From an uncultured Hyphomicrobiales bacterium (lineage in GTDB: Bacteria; Pseudomonadota; Alphaproteobacteria; Rhizobiales; Beijerinckiaceae), in assembly GCA_903931945.1 (NCBI GenBank), contig CAIZEI010000091.1:62001-126000 (forward strand): 64,000 bases of DNA, written 5' to 3'. Positions 34,266-42,481 of this stretch are shown here, piece by piece; position 1 is the stretch's first letter; each line of letters begins with the position of its first letter. The notes under the pieces are model-generated. The model worked only from the letters and a program-made list of their open reading frames with translations, was not told the origin of the DNA and did not search any database. Made by a program: the position numbers and the translations under genes.

Positions 34266-34755
34266 GGCGCAATCCCCTCAGCGCGGCCCCCTCAGCGCGA
34301 ATCCGGATCGTTAAAACGATCGCGTTCGCCACCGAGAATATCAAGGCGAACAACGGCAGTCCGAGGCACAACGGCAATGTAGCGATCTCGCCAATCACGA
34401 CGACATAGTTTGGATGTGAGAGAAAGCGGTAAGGTCCTTCGGTTATCAGAGGAGCGCCTGGCAATATGACGATGCGCGTCGTCCAGCGTTCTCCCAGGGA
34501 TTTCAGAACCCACAGCCGCAACCCCTGCAATGCGACAAAGACGGCAAGCCAGCCCCATTGGATGGGCTGGCTCCAGCCAAATATCCAAAGCCCCGCGAGC
34601 CAGGCCGTATGCACGGCCACAATCGCCGGATAGTGGCCCGCAGCAACTTCAAATGCGCCTCTGCCGATGAGCGCCGCTGTGTGACGACGGGCGATCCAGA
34701 GTTCAGCCAGCCGTTCCGCGGTGACAACGGCCAGCAATAGAGTCGCGAGGGTCAT
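34249..34755 (-). CDS. isoprenylcysteine carboxyl methyltransferase (ICMT)-family membrane methyltransferase
   Basis: This 168-residue membrane protein has four or five helices. The ICMT core (GAPLITEGPYRFLSHPNYVVVIGEIATLPL) and a terminal RIRAEGAAL supply the SAM-binding His, Asn and Glu. The start ATG 34755 forms an ATGA overlap with the stop of the type III polyketide synthase. In Streptomyces SrsB, this family O-methylates phenolic lipids made by the type III synthase SrsA, so the same job is likely here. Confidence 0.87.
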   Translation of the reverse strand: MTLATLLLAVVTAERLAELWIARRHTAALIGRGAFEVAAGHYPAIVAVHTAWLAGLWIFGWSQPIQWGWLAVFVALQGLRLWVLKSLGERWTTRIVILPGAPLITEGPYRFLSHPNYVVVIGEIATLPLCLGLPLFALIFSVANAIVLTIRIRAEGAALRGLRHAARQ

Positions 34756-35804
34756 GCGGCGCTCTTCAGCGACACACAGCATGTTGAGAAGCCAGGCCCC
34801 ATTGCTGTAACAAGCGTACGCCGGGGCAGGCCCTTCCTGATCAGGCGGTCCAGAACAAAAAGCGCCGTTGGCGCCGACATGTTGCCATAATCTGACAGGA
34901 CAGCGCGCTCGTGGTCCAGAGCCCCCTGCTCCAGGGAAAGCGCCCGTTCCAGCGCATTGATGACTTTGGCGCCGCCCGGGTGGCAAGCGAAGCGGTCGAT
35001 ATCTGCGATCTTCAATCCGCCCCGGTCGAGAATGCTTTCGATAGCCGGCGCAATATTCGCTTCGGCGAAAGGCGGGATCGCGCGGTCGAAAATCACGCCG
35101 AAACCCTGCGGATCCACATTCCATCCCATGATGTCGAGAGTATCGGGCCAGGTGTGCTGACCATCCATCTCGACTTCCGCAATGCCGGCGTCACCGGCTT
35201 TCAGCACACAGGCCGCTGCGCCATCGCCGAACAGGGCCGTCGCCACAATATTTTCCTTGGTCAATTTATCGAGCCTGAAGGCCAGCGTACATAGCTCGAC
35301 AACCACAAGCAGCACAATGGTTCCGGGGCGGGATCGCGCCAGTCGCGAGGCGACCGAAAGCCCCATCACGCCGCCAGCGCAGCCAAGACCGAACAATGGA
35401 ACCCGCTCAACACCGGGGCGAAAGCCAATCCGGCCGGCGACGCGCGCCTCCAGACTTGGCGTAGCGATGCCGGTTGATGAAACGGTGACGACAGTGTCCA
35501 CGTCAAATGCGCAAACACCGGCGTCATGCAGCGCCCTGCTCGCTGCGTCATGAAATAAATCACACGCTCCATCGAGATAGGCGGCGTTGCGCTCCGGCCA
35601 CCCGAGGGGTTGAAAATACCATTCAAGCGGACGCACCGCGTAACGGCGAGCGATGCCGGAACTTGCAAATACCCGCGCCAGCCGTTCAAAATCCTGAAAG
35701 CGAGCCGCAAACCCATGGTGCGCGGCCATCGCTACATCACGCTGTTCGATGACGTGCGGCGGAACTGCAGTGGCTACGGACATTAGCTTTGCGTTTATGG
35801 ACAT
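34752..35804 (-). CDS. type III polyketide synthase
   Basis: This 350-residue protein is of the chalcone/alkylresorcinol synthase superfamily. The catalytic triad is complete: Cys142 in FGLGCAGGV, His275 in FACHPGG and Asn308 in DYGNMSAP. It extends a starter acyl-CoA with malonyl-CoA and cyclises the chain. With an ICMT methyltransferase next door, an alkylresorcinol or alkylpyrone product is the best guess. ATG 35804 is preceded by AAGGA ten bases away. An in-frame GTG at 35822 adds six residues. It heads a three-gene operon. Confidence 0.92.
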   Translation of the reverse strand: MSINAKLMSVATAVPPHVIEQRDVAMAAHHGFAARFQDFERLARVFASSGIARRYAVRPLEWYFQPLGWPERNAAYLDGACDLFHDAASRALHDAGVCAFDVDTVVTVSSTGIATPSLEARVAGRIGFRPGVERVPLFGLGCAGGVMGLSVASRLARSRPGTIVLLVVVELCTLAFRLDKLTKENIVATALFGDGAAACVLKAGDAGIAEVEMDGQHTWPDTLDIMGWNVDPQGFGVIFDRAIPPFAEANIAPAIESILDRGGLKIADIDRFACHPGGAKVINALERALSLEQGALDHERAVLSDYGNMSAPTALFVLDRLIRKGLPRRTLVTAMGPGFSTCCVSLKSAA

Positions 35805-36015
35805 TCCCGCCGGTTCCTTCACGCTGTCATTCTGACCCCCGGAGCCATTGTATCAGGCTCATATACGCTACGGCGGGAGGATCGGATCGCCAAATCATCC
35901 GCCCCAAAAATCGCGCCGCCAGGAAAAATGCGATTTGGGTGCGCGATCCTGATTTTTGAATTCGGAAAATGCCGTATCGACTGTATGGCGACAATACCCG
36001 CCGCACGACCGGCTT

Positions 36016-36036
36016 GTGCAGGGCCGGAAAATACCC
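36016..36036 (-). promoter_or_regulatory. GGTA-TTTCCG motif, copy L3
   Basis: Read on the minus strand this is GGGTATTTTCCG followed by GCCCTGCAC. It faces the PKS operon, whose start is 231 bases away, and lies back to back with the sodB-side copy. Confidence 0.55.
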
Positions 36037-36048
36037 AGTGGACGCTTT

Positions 36049-36069
36049 AGGTAATTTCCGAGCCTATCT
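36049..36069 (+). promoter_or_regulatory. GGTA-TTTCCG motif, copy R3
   Basis: AGGTAATTTCCG is followed by AGCCTATCT. The first G of GGTA (36050) is 79 bases upstream of the sodB ATG, the same distance as at the two other rightward copies. This points to a shared promoter or activator site controlling an oxidative-stress gene. Confidence 0.6.
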
Positions 36070-36128
36070 GCCCGTGCCTGAGGCGCAATAGTGTCGCGCC
36101 GCCAATGCGCCCGCCTGGAGAAACGCCG

Positions 36129-36728
36129 ATGACTTTCACGCTTCCAGACCTTCCTTACGCCTATGACGCCCTGCAGCCGTATATGTCTAAGGAAACCCTT
36201 GAGTATCACCATGACAAGCATCATCAGGCCTATGTGACGAATGCCAACCATTTGATGACAGGCGCGGAATTCGAAGGCAAGTCGCTTGAAGACGTTGTGA
36301 AAGCGTCCTTTGGCAAGAACGCCGCGCTGTTCAACAATGCAGGCCAGCACTACAACCACAGCCATTTTTGGAAATGGATGAAGCCGCGCGGCGGAGGAGC
36401 TTTGCCTGGCAAGCTCAAGGAAGCTGTTATCGCCGGTTTCGGTTTCATAGAAATATTCAGGGAAGACTTCATTCAGGCCGGCGTAGCGCAATTTGGGTCG
36501 GGCTGGTGCTGGCTGGCCGTGCGAAATGGCAAGATTGAGATTATGAAAACCGCGAATGGGGAAAACCCGCTCGTGCGCGGCGGGGTTCCGATCCTTGGAT
36601 GCGACGTCTGGGAGCATTCCTATTATATCGACTATCGCAACAGGCGGCCCGACTACATGAAGGCTTTCATTGAGCATCTCGTCAATTGGGACTATGTCGG
36701 GGAACTGTTCGAAGCAGCGAACAAATAA
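36129..36728 (+). CDS. sodB: superoxide dismutase, Fe/Mn family (Fe-type features)
   Basis: SOD converts superoxide to oxygen and peroxide. This 199-residue protein has the metal ligands in HHDKHHQAY (His near 27), NHSHFW (His near 79), and DVWEHSYYID (Asp and His near 161 and 165). Gln in NNAGQHYNH is at the position used by iron enzymes, so Fe or cambialistic use is likely. The usual GSGWAWL or GSGWTWL reads GSGWCWL. GGAGAAACG precedes ATG 36129. A GGTA-TTTCCG motif stands 79 bases upstream. Confidence 0.95.
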   Translation: MTFTLPDLPYAYDALQPYMSKETLEYHHDKHHQAYVTNANHLMTGAEFEGKSLEDVVKASFGKNAALFNNAGQHYNHSHFWKWMKPRGGGALPGKLKEAVIAGFGFIEIFREDFIQAGVAQFGSGWCWLAVRNGKIEIMKTANGENPLVRGGVPILGCDVWEHSYYIDYRNRRPDYMKAFIEHLVNWDYVGELFEAANK

Positions 36729-36758
36729 GTTCGAACTCGCATCGGAATCGGGACTGCG

Positions 36759-38024
36759 ATGACAAAATCATCGCTGAATGATTCAGATTTGGCGCGCATT
36801 CGATCGACCAACGGTTTCCTTCACCCGATGCAGGCGACTGGCGCATGTCGCGGGCGCGGAGCGACCGTCCTGCCTGTGTCGGATATGAAATGGGACGCCG
36901 CTTTGCCGGAAATCCCCAACAATCGTCAACCAAAGCGTGAGCCTGCGGCGATCGGGGTCGAAGGCAGTTGCGAAATGCGTTCGCCACCCAGCCCCCAGAC
37001 GATCTTTTCAGGTTGCATTTTGGCGTTGGGGCTTTTTGCGGCGCTCTACGTGGCAAGTTCGTTTATTTTTCCTGTCGTGCTCGCCTTCATGTTGAACCTT
37101 CTTTTGCAGCCGGTTGTTGATCTGCTGGGGCGACTCCGCCTGCCTCGAGTCATCGGTGCGCTGCTGGTCATTCTTGTTGGCCTTGGAACTTTCGTGGGGC
37201 TCATTGCTGCTTTATCCGTGCCAGCTGCGACCTGGGCGCAACGGCTGCCTGAAGGCATCCCGCGCCTTGAAGCTCGCCTCGTTGTGTTAAGCGGTCCCAT
37301 ACAGGCGCTGCAAAACGCCATTCAACAGGTCGAGCAGGCCGCAGGCACGTCCGGACAACAGGGCTTCAACATTGCGCTTCGACCGGATATGGGCCTGACG
37401 GGAGCGCTTCTGGCGGGAGCGCGTGCGGTCCTTGATGGATTGTTTACGACTGTTCTGGTGCTGTATTTTTTGTTGGTGTCCGGCAATATTTTTCTGCGGC
37501 GTATCGTCGAAATTCTCCCGCGGTTCAGCGAGAAGCGGCAAGCCGTCGATATATCCCAGCAGATCGAGAAAGATATTTCCGCCTATCTCCTGACCGTTAC
37601 AGCCATGAATGTGGCGGTTGGATGCGCAACGGCGACTGCCATGTATCTGTGCGGGCTCGGCGATCCGTTGCTTTGGGGCGCGACAGCCTTCCTGCTCAAC
37701 TATATTCCGATTTTAGGCCCATTATTCGGGACAGGCATCTTCTTTCTTGCGGGCATGTTGAGTTTCGATAGTCTGGAGTGGGCGCTACTGCCTCCAGCCC
37801 TCTATTTTGGCATTCACCTCGTTGAGGGCGAAACCCTGACGCCGATGCTGCTTGCAAGGCGTTTCACCTTGAATCCCGTATTGATTATTCTATCGCTGGT
37901 GTTCTGGTTCTGGATGTGGGGAATCCCCGGCGCGGTCCTGGCGGTTCCCATGCTGGCGATCCTGAAAATCATCTGCGACCGGGTGGGCCCGCTGACTGCC
38001 GTCGGACGACTTCTCGAAGGGTAG
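36759..38024 (+). CDS. AI-2E family (PerM-like) membrane protein
   Basis: The frame gives 421 residues. The family body begins near residue 75 (IFSGCILALGLFAALYVASSFIFPVVLAFMLNLLLQPVVDLL), so ATG 36975 is a serious alternative start. Seven or eight helices are visible. The C-terminal motif LLWGATAFLLNYIPILGPLFGTGIFFL and EGETLTPMLLARRFTLNPV are diagnostic. The family includes exporters of autoinducer-2 and Na+/H+ antiporters, and the substrate here is unknown. It follows sodB after 30 bases. Confidence 0.85.
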   Translation: MTKSSLNDSDLARIRSTNGFLHPMQATGACRGRGATVLPVSDMKWDAALPEIPNNRQPKREPAAIGVEGSCEMRSPPSPQTIFSGCILALGLFAALYVASSFIFPVVLAFMLNLLLQPVVDLLGRLRLPRVIGALLVILVGLGTFVGLIAALSVPAATWAQRLPEGIPRLEARLVVLSGPIQALQNAIQQVEQAAGTSGQQGFNIALRPDMGLTGALLAGARAVLDGLFTTVLVLYFLLVSGNIFLRRIVEILPRFSEKRQAVDISQQIEKDISAYLLTVTAMNVAVGCATATAMYLCGLGDPLLWGATAFLLNYIPILGPLFGTGIFFLAGMLSFDSLEWALLPPALYFGIHLVEGETLTPMLLARRFTLNPVLIILSLVFWFWMWGIPGAVLAVPMLAILKIICDRVGPLTAVGRLLEG

Positions 38025-38536
38025 CAGAAGCAATTGGCGCGGCGATGCGTCTCCTGCGCCACGAACTGACGAGCGGCGGGCGATCGACAGCGCCAAATGG
38101 TGCGAATAACGCAACGTTGCATTCGGAAAAGCGAGGGTCCTCATTCCCTGGTCTCCTTCGACCGAGATCAGCGCGTCTTTGCAAATTTGTCCTTGAGCGC
38201 CGCCAGGCGGACCGCTCCCCCATCGCGTCCCGACTGATGACGCAGGAACAGCTTTTCGACGACCGGCGAACTGGCTTGCACGTCTTCATTGCGCGACACC
38301 CTGGATGCCGACGCATTTGGCCGAACGGTCTCGCTAAATCGCCTTGCAGCCGCCCAAGCGCTGTTCAGCATTATCCGCAGGGGCAGCAAGAACCGTCAAA
38401 GCAACCAAAGGCGCCGCAAATCTCCCGCGTCGAAACAATCAAAAGCGTTCCCACTCCCGCTTTTGACCCTCAAAAAAAGCCTCTTGCCAACACTCAGTAT
38501 ATAATTTACATAGACTAAATTGATGGAGGTTTTGGC
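38025..38536. other. intergenic stretch before the sulfur island
   Basis: Most of the 512 bases carry no convincing gene. A 67-residue minus-strand frame (38168-38371, MLNSAWAAARRFSETVRPNA..., ending LAALKDKFAKTR) has coding-like codon use but no good ribosome site and no family I know. It may be a relic. The last 70 bases turn AT-rich and hold the dyad before the first flavoprotein gene. Confidence 0.5.
38503..38521. promoter_or_regulatory. AT-rich dyad in the leader of sulfur module 1
   Basis: AATTTA and TAAATT form a perfect six-base inverted repeat with a seven-base spacer. It ends four bases before the GGAGG ribosome site of the flavoprotein gene, and TATAAT overlaps its left edge (38500-38505). 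This is a good place for an Rrf2-type repressor operator. The only Rrf2 gene in the window is at 51.6 kb. Confidence 0.45.
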
Positions 38537-40165
38537 ATGGCGATCAGAAGACCGGTGGAACAAATTTCGAGCGCTGGCGCGCAGGAGTTTCGCGCCGACG
38601 TGCTTGTCCTCGGGGGCGGGCCGGCCGGAACCTGGGCGGCCATCAACGCGGCCGGCCGCGGGGCCAGCGTGCTTCTTGTCGACAAGGGCTTTTGCGGAAC
38701 GTCTGGCGCCACCGCTCCCTCTGGCACCGGCGTCTGGTACGTCGATCCCGACAGCGCCAAGCGAGAGGCCGCGATGGCCTCGCGCGAAGCGATGGGCGGC
38801 TTCCTTCAGGACCGGCGCTGGATGGCGCGGGTGCTGGATCACGCCTACGACACTGTCCAGCAACTGGCGGACTGGGGCTATCCCTTCCAGACCGACGAGT
38901 ACGGGTTGCAAAGATACGGATCCGTGATGGGTCCCCAATACATGCGTCTGATGCGCAAGCGGGCCAAGCAGGCTGGCGCCAAGATTCTCGATCACAGTCC
39001 GGCGCTCGAACTCATTGTCGATGACCGCGGCGCCGTTCGCGGCGCGTCAGGCATTCGGCAGCAATCGGGCGAGCGCTGGATTGTACGCTCGGGCGCCGTG
39101 GTGATGGCGACCGGCGGCTGCGCTTTTCTGAGCAAGGCGCTTGGATGCAACGTTCTCACCGGCGACGGCTACCTTATGGGCGCGGAGGTCGGCGCCGAGC
39201 TTTCAGGAATGGAATTCTCCAACGCCTACGCCATGTCGCCCGCGTTTTCATCCGTCACAAAGACGCGATTCTACGATTGGGCGACATTCACCGATGCATC
39301 CGGGGAGTTGATCCCCGGCGCGCAATCCAAGGGCGGGCGCTCGAACATCGCTCGCTGGCTGACGAACAACGGCGCGGTTTTCGCCCGGATCGACAAAGCG
39401 GACGCGCCGACGCAAGCCGCCATGCGGCTTGCGCAGCCCAATTTCTTCCTTCCCTTCGATCGCGCCGGTATCGATCCCTTCGCGCAACGCTTCCCGGTGA
39501 CGCTGCGCCTTGAAGGCACAGTGCGCGGCACCGGTGGATTGCGCATTGTCGACGACACCTGCGCGACCACAGTTCCAGGCCTTTATGCGGCCGGCGACGC
39601 GGCGACGCGGGAGTTGATCTGCGGCGGATTTACGGGCGGCGGCAGTCATAACGCCGCCTGGGCGATGTCCTCCGGGTTCTGGGCGGGCGGCGCAGCGGCC
39701 GATCACGCGCTGTCGGTCGGGGAGCCGCGACACGCCGCGCCCGTGAAGCATGCGGGCGGTGTGGCGCTCAGGGAGGGAGCGGAACGTCCCGTCGATTCCG
39801 GGGATTTGATCAAGTCCGTTCAGGCCGAGGTCTTCCCCTACGACATCAACTATTTCCGCAATGGCGAGAAGCTGTCGGGCGCGCTCAATCGGCTCGACAG
39901 CCTTTGGTCCGCGACATCGCGCGCCGGTCGATCCGATGCCTTGCGCGTCACGCGCGACCGCGAGGCGGTTTCGATGTTGGCGACAGCGCGCTGGATGTAC
40001 CGGAGCGCGCTCGAACGCAAGGAGAGCCGCGGCATGGCGCGGCGTCTGGATTATCCCGGTCAGGACTCAGGTCCCAAATACAACGTGCGCGTGGGCGGGC
40101 TCCATGAAGTCTGGAGCCGCCGCGACGCCAATCAACCAGCGCCGATTTTGGAGGCCGCAGAATGA
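38537..40165 (+). CDS. AprA-like FAD-dependent oxidoreductase (sulfur module 1)
   Basis: This 542-residue flavoprotein belongs to the fumarate reductase/adenylylsulfate reductase alpha superfamily. An N-terminal dinucleotide motif (VLVLGGGPAGTWAAINAAG) starts near residue 24. A second FAD contact is seen in TVPGLYAAGDAATRELICGGFTGGGS. The helical C-terminal part has RWMYRSALERKESRGMARRLDYP, which in AprA/SdhA proteins packs on the partner subunit. The ferredoxin gene overlaps its stop (ATGA). GGAGG precedes ATG 38537. With an SsuABC-type importer downstream, a role in reductive or oxidative release of sulfur from an imported organosulfur compound is inferred. Confidence 0.85.
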   Translation: MAIRRPVEQISSAGAQEFRADVLVLGGGPAGTWAAINAAGRGASVLLVDKGFCGTSGATAPSGTGVWYVDPDSAKREAAMASREAMGGFLQDRRWMARVLDHAYDTVQQLADWGYPFQTDEYGLQRYGSVMGPQYMRLMRKRAKQAGAKILDHSPALELIVDDRGAVRGASGIRQQSGERWIVRSGAVVMATGGCAFLSKALGCNVLTGDGYLMGAEVGAELSGMEFSNAYAMSPAFSSVTKTRFYDWATFTDASGELIPGAQSKGGRSNIARWLTNNGAVFARIDKADAPTQAAMRLAQPNFFLPFDRAGIDPFAQRFPVTLRLEGTVRGTGGLRIVDDTCATTVPGLYAAGDAATRELICGGFTGGGSHNAAWAMSSGFWAGGAAADHALSVGEPRHAAPVKHAGGVALREGAERPVDSGDLIKSVQAEVFPYDINYFRNGEKLSGALNRLDSLWSATSRAGRSDALRVTRDREAVSMLATARWMYRSALERKESRGMARRLDYPGQDSGPKYNVRVGGLHEVWSRRDANQPAPILEAAE

Positions 40166-40449
40166 TCGAGGTTATCGACGAAGAGCGTTGCACCGGCTGC
40201 AACATTTGCGTGCACGCCTGCCCGACCAATGTTTTCGACGCGGGCGCGAAAATTCCCGTCATCGCGCGGCAGGATGACTGCCAGACGTGTTTCATGTGCG
40301 AGGCGTGGTGCCCGGAGGACGCGCTCTATGTTTCGCCGCGCGCCGACGATCTGGAGCATCCCGATATCGCCGCGCTGAAATTCAACCACGTCATCGGCAG
40401 CTATCGTGCGGCGATCGGCTGGTCGAAAGGCGATGCGCCCACGATTTAA
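40162..40449 (+). CDS. AprB-like 2[4Fe-4S] ferredoxin (sulfur module 1)
   Basis: This 95-residue ferredoxin has Cys at 10, 13, 16, 20 and 40, 43, 46, 50, giving two CxxCxxCxxxCP motifs. After the clusters is the tail motif VIGSYRAAIGW, shared with the second ferredoxin at 51.0 kb. It overlaps the flavoprotein by four bases, so it should be that enzyme's electron-transfer subunit. The segment lacks the long C-terminal tail of dissimilatory AprB. Confidence 0.9.
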   Translation: MIEVIDEERCTGCNICVHACPTNVFDAGAKIPVIARQDDCQTCFMCEAWCPEDALYVSPRADDLEHPDIAALKFNHVIGSYRAAIGWSKGDAPTI

Positions 40450-40496
40450 TTCTTTCGCGCGCGGTTCACTGCAATGCGCTCAACCGGAATCCGATC

Positions 40497-41570
40497 ATGA
40501 ACAGAATCACCCGCCGCCATTCGCTTGGCGCACTGACGTCTGCTTTCGGCGTCCTCGCCATGCCCCAGCTCGCCCGCGCCGCCGAGCGGCCCCCCGCAAC
40601 CATTCGCATCGCCGGGCCCGGGAATGCCGCCGGCAAGCCCTACGGCAACAATGTGCTCGGCGTCCTGCGCGTCAAGGGTTTGCTTGAGGAAGAATTCAAG
40701 ACGGAAGGCGTGACAATTGACTGGCAGTTCCCGCGCGGAACTGGCCCCGCCATTAACGAAGCTTTCGCCAATGGCCAGCTGGATTTCTCGAATTATGGCG
40801 GCCTGCCGAACGTGGTTGGCCGCGGCGCGGGCTTGCGAACCAGAGCGCTGGCGTCAAACGGCCTGGCGCCCGTTTATATCGTTGCGCGCAAAGGCGCGAA
40901 ATTCGCGTCCGTCGCGGACTTGAAGGGCGCCCGGATTTCGGTGTCGCGCGGCACGATTTACGAATGGTCGCTCAATCGCATTCTCACGCCGGCGGGTCTG
41001 GCCGAGCGCGACGTCCAGATCTTCGACCTGCAAGCCGCCGATCAGATTTCCGCCATTGCGTCGGGAGATATTGACGCCATCCTCGCAGGCAACAACCTGC
41101 TCGAACTCGTCGATCGCGACATCGCAACCCTGGTCTATTCGACCAAGGGCACACGCGCCCCAGGCACCAACTTCGGCTCCTTCGTCGTCTACGAGGACTT
41201 CGCCAGGCGCTACCCCGAAACCACGCAACGCGTCGTCAATAGCTACATCCGCGCCGCCTATTTCGCTTCCCAGGAAGCCAACCGGCAGGAACTCTATGAC
41301 ATCTGGGCTCTGACCGGTGTGCCTCGCGCGGCGTTTGCCCGCGATTACGACGGCGATGACCTCGCCGACCGTCACTCGCCCCTCGCAGATGGTTTCTACC
41401 GCGCCAGCGTTCAGAGCGGGATCGACTTTTCGATCTCGAAAAAGCTCATCCGGGCGTCGTTCGATCCAACCCAATGGATCGACCAAAGCTTTCTCGACAG
41501 GGCGATCGATACCCTTGGCTATCGCCAGGTCTGGCGCGCCTATGACGCAGCCGGCAAACCGCAGAGTTGA
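40497..41570 (+). CDS. ABC transporter substrate-binding protein, SsuA/TauA-like (module 1)
   Basis: This 357-residue protein starts at ATG 40497. The N-terminus RITRRHSLGALTSAFGVLAMPQLARAA is a twin-arginine-like export signal, so it may be exported folded. The mature part has the NMT1/SsuA fold (GLLEEEFKTEGVTIDWQFP, NGQLDFSNYGGLP, DLKGARISVSRGT). It would capture a sulfonate-like ligand in the periplasm and deliver it to the two permeases that follow. The exact ligand is unknown. Confidence 0.88.
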   Translation: MNRITRRHSLGALTSAFGVLAMPQLARAAERPPATIRIAGPGNAAGKPYGNNVLGVLRVKGLLEEEFKTEGVTIDWQFPRGTGPAINEAFANGQLDFSNYGGLPNVVGRGAGLRTRALASNGLAPVYIVARKGAKFASVADLKGARISVSRGTIYEWSLNRILTPAGLAERDVQIFDLQAADQISAIASGDIDAILAGNNLLELVDRDIATLVYSTKGTRAPGTNFGSFVVYEDFARRYPETTQRVVNSYIRAAYFASQEANRQELYDIWALTGVPRAAFARDYDGDDLADRHSPLADGFYRASVQSGIDFSISKKLIRASFDPTQWIDQSFLDRAIDTLGYRQVWRAYDAAGKPQS

Positions 41571-41599
41571 TCGGGTCGATTGTCGGGAGCCAGACATCC

Positions 41600-42478
41600 A
41601 TGTCCATCGAGGTTCTATCAGACCAACGTATCGCCTCTTCCGGGACACTGAGGTTTGCGCGCGTCGCAGGTCGATCGTCCGCGCTGTTTTCACGCCGATG
41701 GATGAAGGTGTGGAAGGGAACCGCCATGGCGGCATTGCTCGGCCTGTCGCTGCCTGCGGCGATCCTGGCGATCTGGACCATTGCTGCGCGCATGGAACTG
41801 GTCGCGCCGCAAATTCTCCCTATGCCGTCGCTCGTTTGGGCAACGACATGGGATTTGACTGTCAGCGGCGATCTGCCGCGTGAACTCGCCGTGAGCCTCG
41901 CCCGGCTGGCGGGCGGGCTGCTGATTGGCGGCGCTCTTGGGCTTGCTTTCGGTCTCCTGTTCGGCCTGTCGCGCGCAAGCGAGGCCTATCTTGGACCGAC
42001 CTTGCGCGCGATCTTTCTCGTGCCCTCCCTTGGCTGGCTACCTTTCTTCATGATGATTTTCGGGATCGGCGAAACCCTGAAGTTCGTGCTCATCGCGAAG
42101 ACGTGCTTCCTGCCTCTGATGGTCAACGTCAGCGGCGCGATCCAGACGCTGCCCGCGAAATACCATGATGTCACGCGTTGCCTTGAACTCTCCCGCCAAG
42201 AGAGATTGCGATATGTGATCATCCCCTCGGTCATCCCCGCGATCGCGATCGGATTGCGGCAAGCCATCGCCAAGGGTTGGAAGACGCTCATTCTCGTCGA
42301 GATGATCTCGTCGGCGGCGGGGATTGGCTACCTCATGATGTGGGGACGCAAATCCTTCCAGCTCGATGTGGTCTTCGCGACAATGATTGTAATAGCCCTC
42401 GTGGGTCTTCTTTTCGATCGTGCGGTTCTGGCGCTTCAGCAGCGGACAGCGGATTGGTCGCTGCACACCGGAGGCTGA
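41600..42478 (+). CDS. ABC transporter permease, SsuC-like (module 1, first permease)
   Basis: The protein has 292 residues with about six helices. ATG 41600 has GGGAG nine bases upstream, whereas TTG 41567 would overlap the previous stop. The EAA-loop region (VSGAIQTLPAKYHDVTRCLELSRQERLRYVIIPSVIPAI) docks on the ATPase. Sulfonate importers usually have one permease acting as a homodimer. Here a second, different permease follows after three bases. Confidence 0.88.
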   Translation: MSIEVLSDQRIASSGTLRFARVAGRSSALFSRRWMKVWKGTAMAALLGLSLPAAILAIWTIAARMELVAPQILPMPSLVWATTWDLTVSGDLPRELAVSLARLAGGLLIGGALGLAFGLLFGLSRASEAYLGPTLRAIFLVPSLGWLPFFMMIFGIGETLKFVLIAKTCFLPLMVNVSGAIQTLPAKYHDVTRCLELSRQERLRYVIIPSVIPAIAIGLRQAIAKGWKTLILVEMISSAAGIGYLMMWGRKSFQLDVVFATMIVIALVGLLFDRAVLALQQRTADWSLHTGG

Positions 42479-42481
42479 TCG

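Larger units (their letters stand above)
35805..36128. other. divergent intergenic region between the PKS operon and sodB
   Basis: The 324 bases carry no frame I trust. They hold one tight pair of GGTA-TTTCCG motifs at 36016-36069, with only 15 bases between the two GG positions. They must contain the promoters of both flanking units. Confidence 0.6.

Noticed and set aside
35895-36677. Minus-strand frame of 260 codons opposite sodB
   Set aside because: It is antisense to a clear superoxide dismutase and covers the divergent promoter region.
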